From assembly GCA_018660405.1 (NCBI GenBank), contig JABJKL010000250.1:1-7144 (forward strand): 7,144 nucleotides of DNA. Reading direction: 5' to 3'. Source of the DNA: Pseudomonadota bacterium (lineage in GTDB: Bacteria; Pseudomonadota; Gammaproteobacteria; Arenicellales; Arenicellaceae). Of the stretch, positions 6,416 to 7,144 are shown in pieces. The notes beneath the pieces were generated by a model. It did no database searches. It was not told where the DNA came from and worked only from the letters and a program-made list of their open reading frames with translations. Made by a program: the position numbers and the translations under genes. Position 1 is the first letter of the stretch; each line of letters begins with the position of its first letter.

Positions 6416-6492
6416 TGGCGCGCCCGGAGGGATTCGAACCCCCGACCACCTGGTTCGAAGCCAGGTACTCTATCCAGCTGAGCTACGGGCGC
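6416..6492 (-). tRNA. tRNA-Arg (anticodon UCG)
   Basis: The 77-base gene folds into a full cloverleaf. The acceptor stem is GCGCCCG with CGGGCGC; the D stem is GCTC with GAGT; the anticodon stem is CCTGG with CCAGG around the loop CTTCGAA; the T arm has loop TTCGAAT. Anticodon UCG (positions 34-36) reads arginine CGA and CGG codons. Discriminator G and CCA are encoded, as in most gammaproteobacterial tRNAs. The gene stands alone between the symporter operon and an unrelated hypothetical gene. Confidence 0.95.
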
Positions 6493-6516
6493 GTAGTCTG
6501 TCTGCTCGCAATTGAG

Positions 6517-6529
6517 CGGGCGTATTGTA
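6517..6529 (-). promoter_or_regulatory. Candidate tRNA promoter -10 with GC-rich discriminator
   Basis: On the minus strand TACAAT (6529-6524, 5 of 6 to consensus) is followed directly by ACGCCCG (6523-6517). Such a GC-rich discriminator is typical of stable-RNA promoters under stringent control. Transcription would start about 25 bases before the mature tRNA. No good -35 element is seen at the right distance, which limits confidence. Confidence 0.4.
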
Positions 6530-6600
6530 ATCAGTTTGAGCGTTCGGAGATAGCCTTACTCTTGGGTATTCACGTAACGCCCCATCAGACGCCAAACAAG

Positions 6601-7144
6601 CTACTCCGTGGTTTCAGCTGCCTCGGCCAACGCGTAGCATTCGTACTCAAGTACGCGAACATCAGTTTCCAATCGCCGATAAAGCGGCATACTCATCTGC
6701 CACGGCTCGGTAAAAACTTCAGGGTCTTCAATTGTGACCTCGTAAAGCATATGGTCCGGACCGGTACGTGTGTAACGCTCAACGACATGCAGCGCGCTAC
6801 TGTGAAAATTGCCCGAGCGGTCAAACCAGGTCTCATCAGTAAAGTGCACAACGTCAACGACCAGAGTATCGTCTTCCCAATGGCCGCGCGAGTCTCCCAT
6901 ATACCATTCGATCGGCCCTGGCAGATGTTCCCCTGACATGTAGATATTGCGGATCGAGTGCACCCATTCGTAGGTCATAACGATTTGATCTTCGGATTGA
7001 AAAATCTGAAACGGGTACGGCATGTAGGTGGTGCGCGGTACACCGACCAATTTGCAATTCGCTTCAGTGTCCTGGGAGGCCCGATTGCGATAATTCTGCT
7101 GCCGTTGCTCAAGCGCCCAGGATTGATAAGGCAGATCGTCGCCA
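6601..7144 (-). CDS. Conserved protein of unknown function (5' end outside window)
   Basis: The frame is open from the window edge to a TAG at 6603-6601, giving 180 visible C-terminal residues. A TTG at 7050 could be misread as a start, but the protein clearly continues upstream (GDDLPYQSWALEQRQQNYRN...). Conserved-looking blocks are GVPRTTYMPYPFQI (34-47 of the visible part), GDSRGHWEDDTLVVD (83-97) and the following HFTDETWFDRSGNFHS, then VERYTRTGPDHMLYEVTIEDP. I associate this pattern with a family of conserved hypothetical proteins found in gammaproteobacteria and acidobacteria, often in several copies and often with a signal peptide, but no function is known to me. The N-terminus is missing, so export cannot be judged. 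It is separated from the hydroxylase region by the tRNA and is probably unrelated to it. Confidence 0.85.
   Translation of the reverse strand, partial: GDDLPYQSWALEQRQQNYRNRASQDTEANCKLVGVPRTTYMPYPFQIFQSEDQIVMTYEWVHSIRNIYMSGEHLPGPIEWYMGDSRGHWEDDTLVVDVVHFTDETWFDRSGNFHSSALHVVERYTRTGPDHMLYEVTIEDPEVFTEPWQMSMPLYRRLETDVRVLEYECYALAEAAETTE

Noticed and set aside
6415..6936. Plus-strand 173-residue open frame beginning MARPEGFEPPTTWFEA
   Set aside because: Its first part is the antisense translation of the tRNA-Arg gene, a well-known spurious annotation, and the rest is antisense to the conserved hypothetical gene.

Overview
The window looks like a chromosomal segment of a Gram-negative, probably marine-type gammaproteobacterium of moderate GC content. 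This is inferred from three things: a tRNA gene with an encoded CCA end, a palindrome matching the LexA operator type of gamma-proteobacteria (CTGT-N8-ACAG), and a conserved 'GDSRGHWE' hypothetical protein that I associate with such genomes. No species can be named. Every supported gene lies on the minus strand, so transcription runs from high to low coordinates.

Layout in reading order: (1) 7144-6601, the C-terminal part of a conserved protein of unknown function; (2) 6492-6416, tRNA-Arg with anticodon UCG; (3) 6415-6100, a 316-base non-coding spacer; (4) 6099-4337, an overlapping pair encoding an 82-residue two-helix membrane protein and a 505-residue sodium:solute symporter (SSS/SLC5 family); (5) 4336-4085, a 252-base regulatory gap with a terminator-like hairpin just after the symporter, a candidate promoter, a near-consensus LexA-type box and a pair of direct repeats; (6) 4084-284, four tightly packed genes for a molybdenum hydroxylase: FAD subunit, 2Fe-2S subunit, and a molybdopterin subunit split into two proteins; (7) 283-1, non-coding DNA with two pairs of direct repeats and, at the edge, a possible GTG start of the next gene.

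The working interpretation is a catabolic module: the symporter and its small partner import a substrate, and the four-subunit hydroxylase oxidises it in the cytoplasm using water as oxygen source. Electrons pass from the molybdenum centre through two 2Fe-2S clusters to FAD. Gene order (FAD, FeS, Mo-large, Mo-medium) and subunit sizes match the FAD/FeS/L/M layout of Eubacterium barkeri nicotinate dehydrogenase. Active-site positions differ from purine-oxidising xanthine dehydrogenase, so the substrate is left open. The most notable points are the naturally split Mo subunit, the SOS-box-like operator in front of the hydroxylase operon, and the loss of an otherwise common active-site glutamine.
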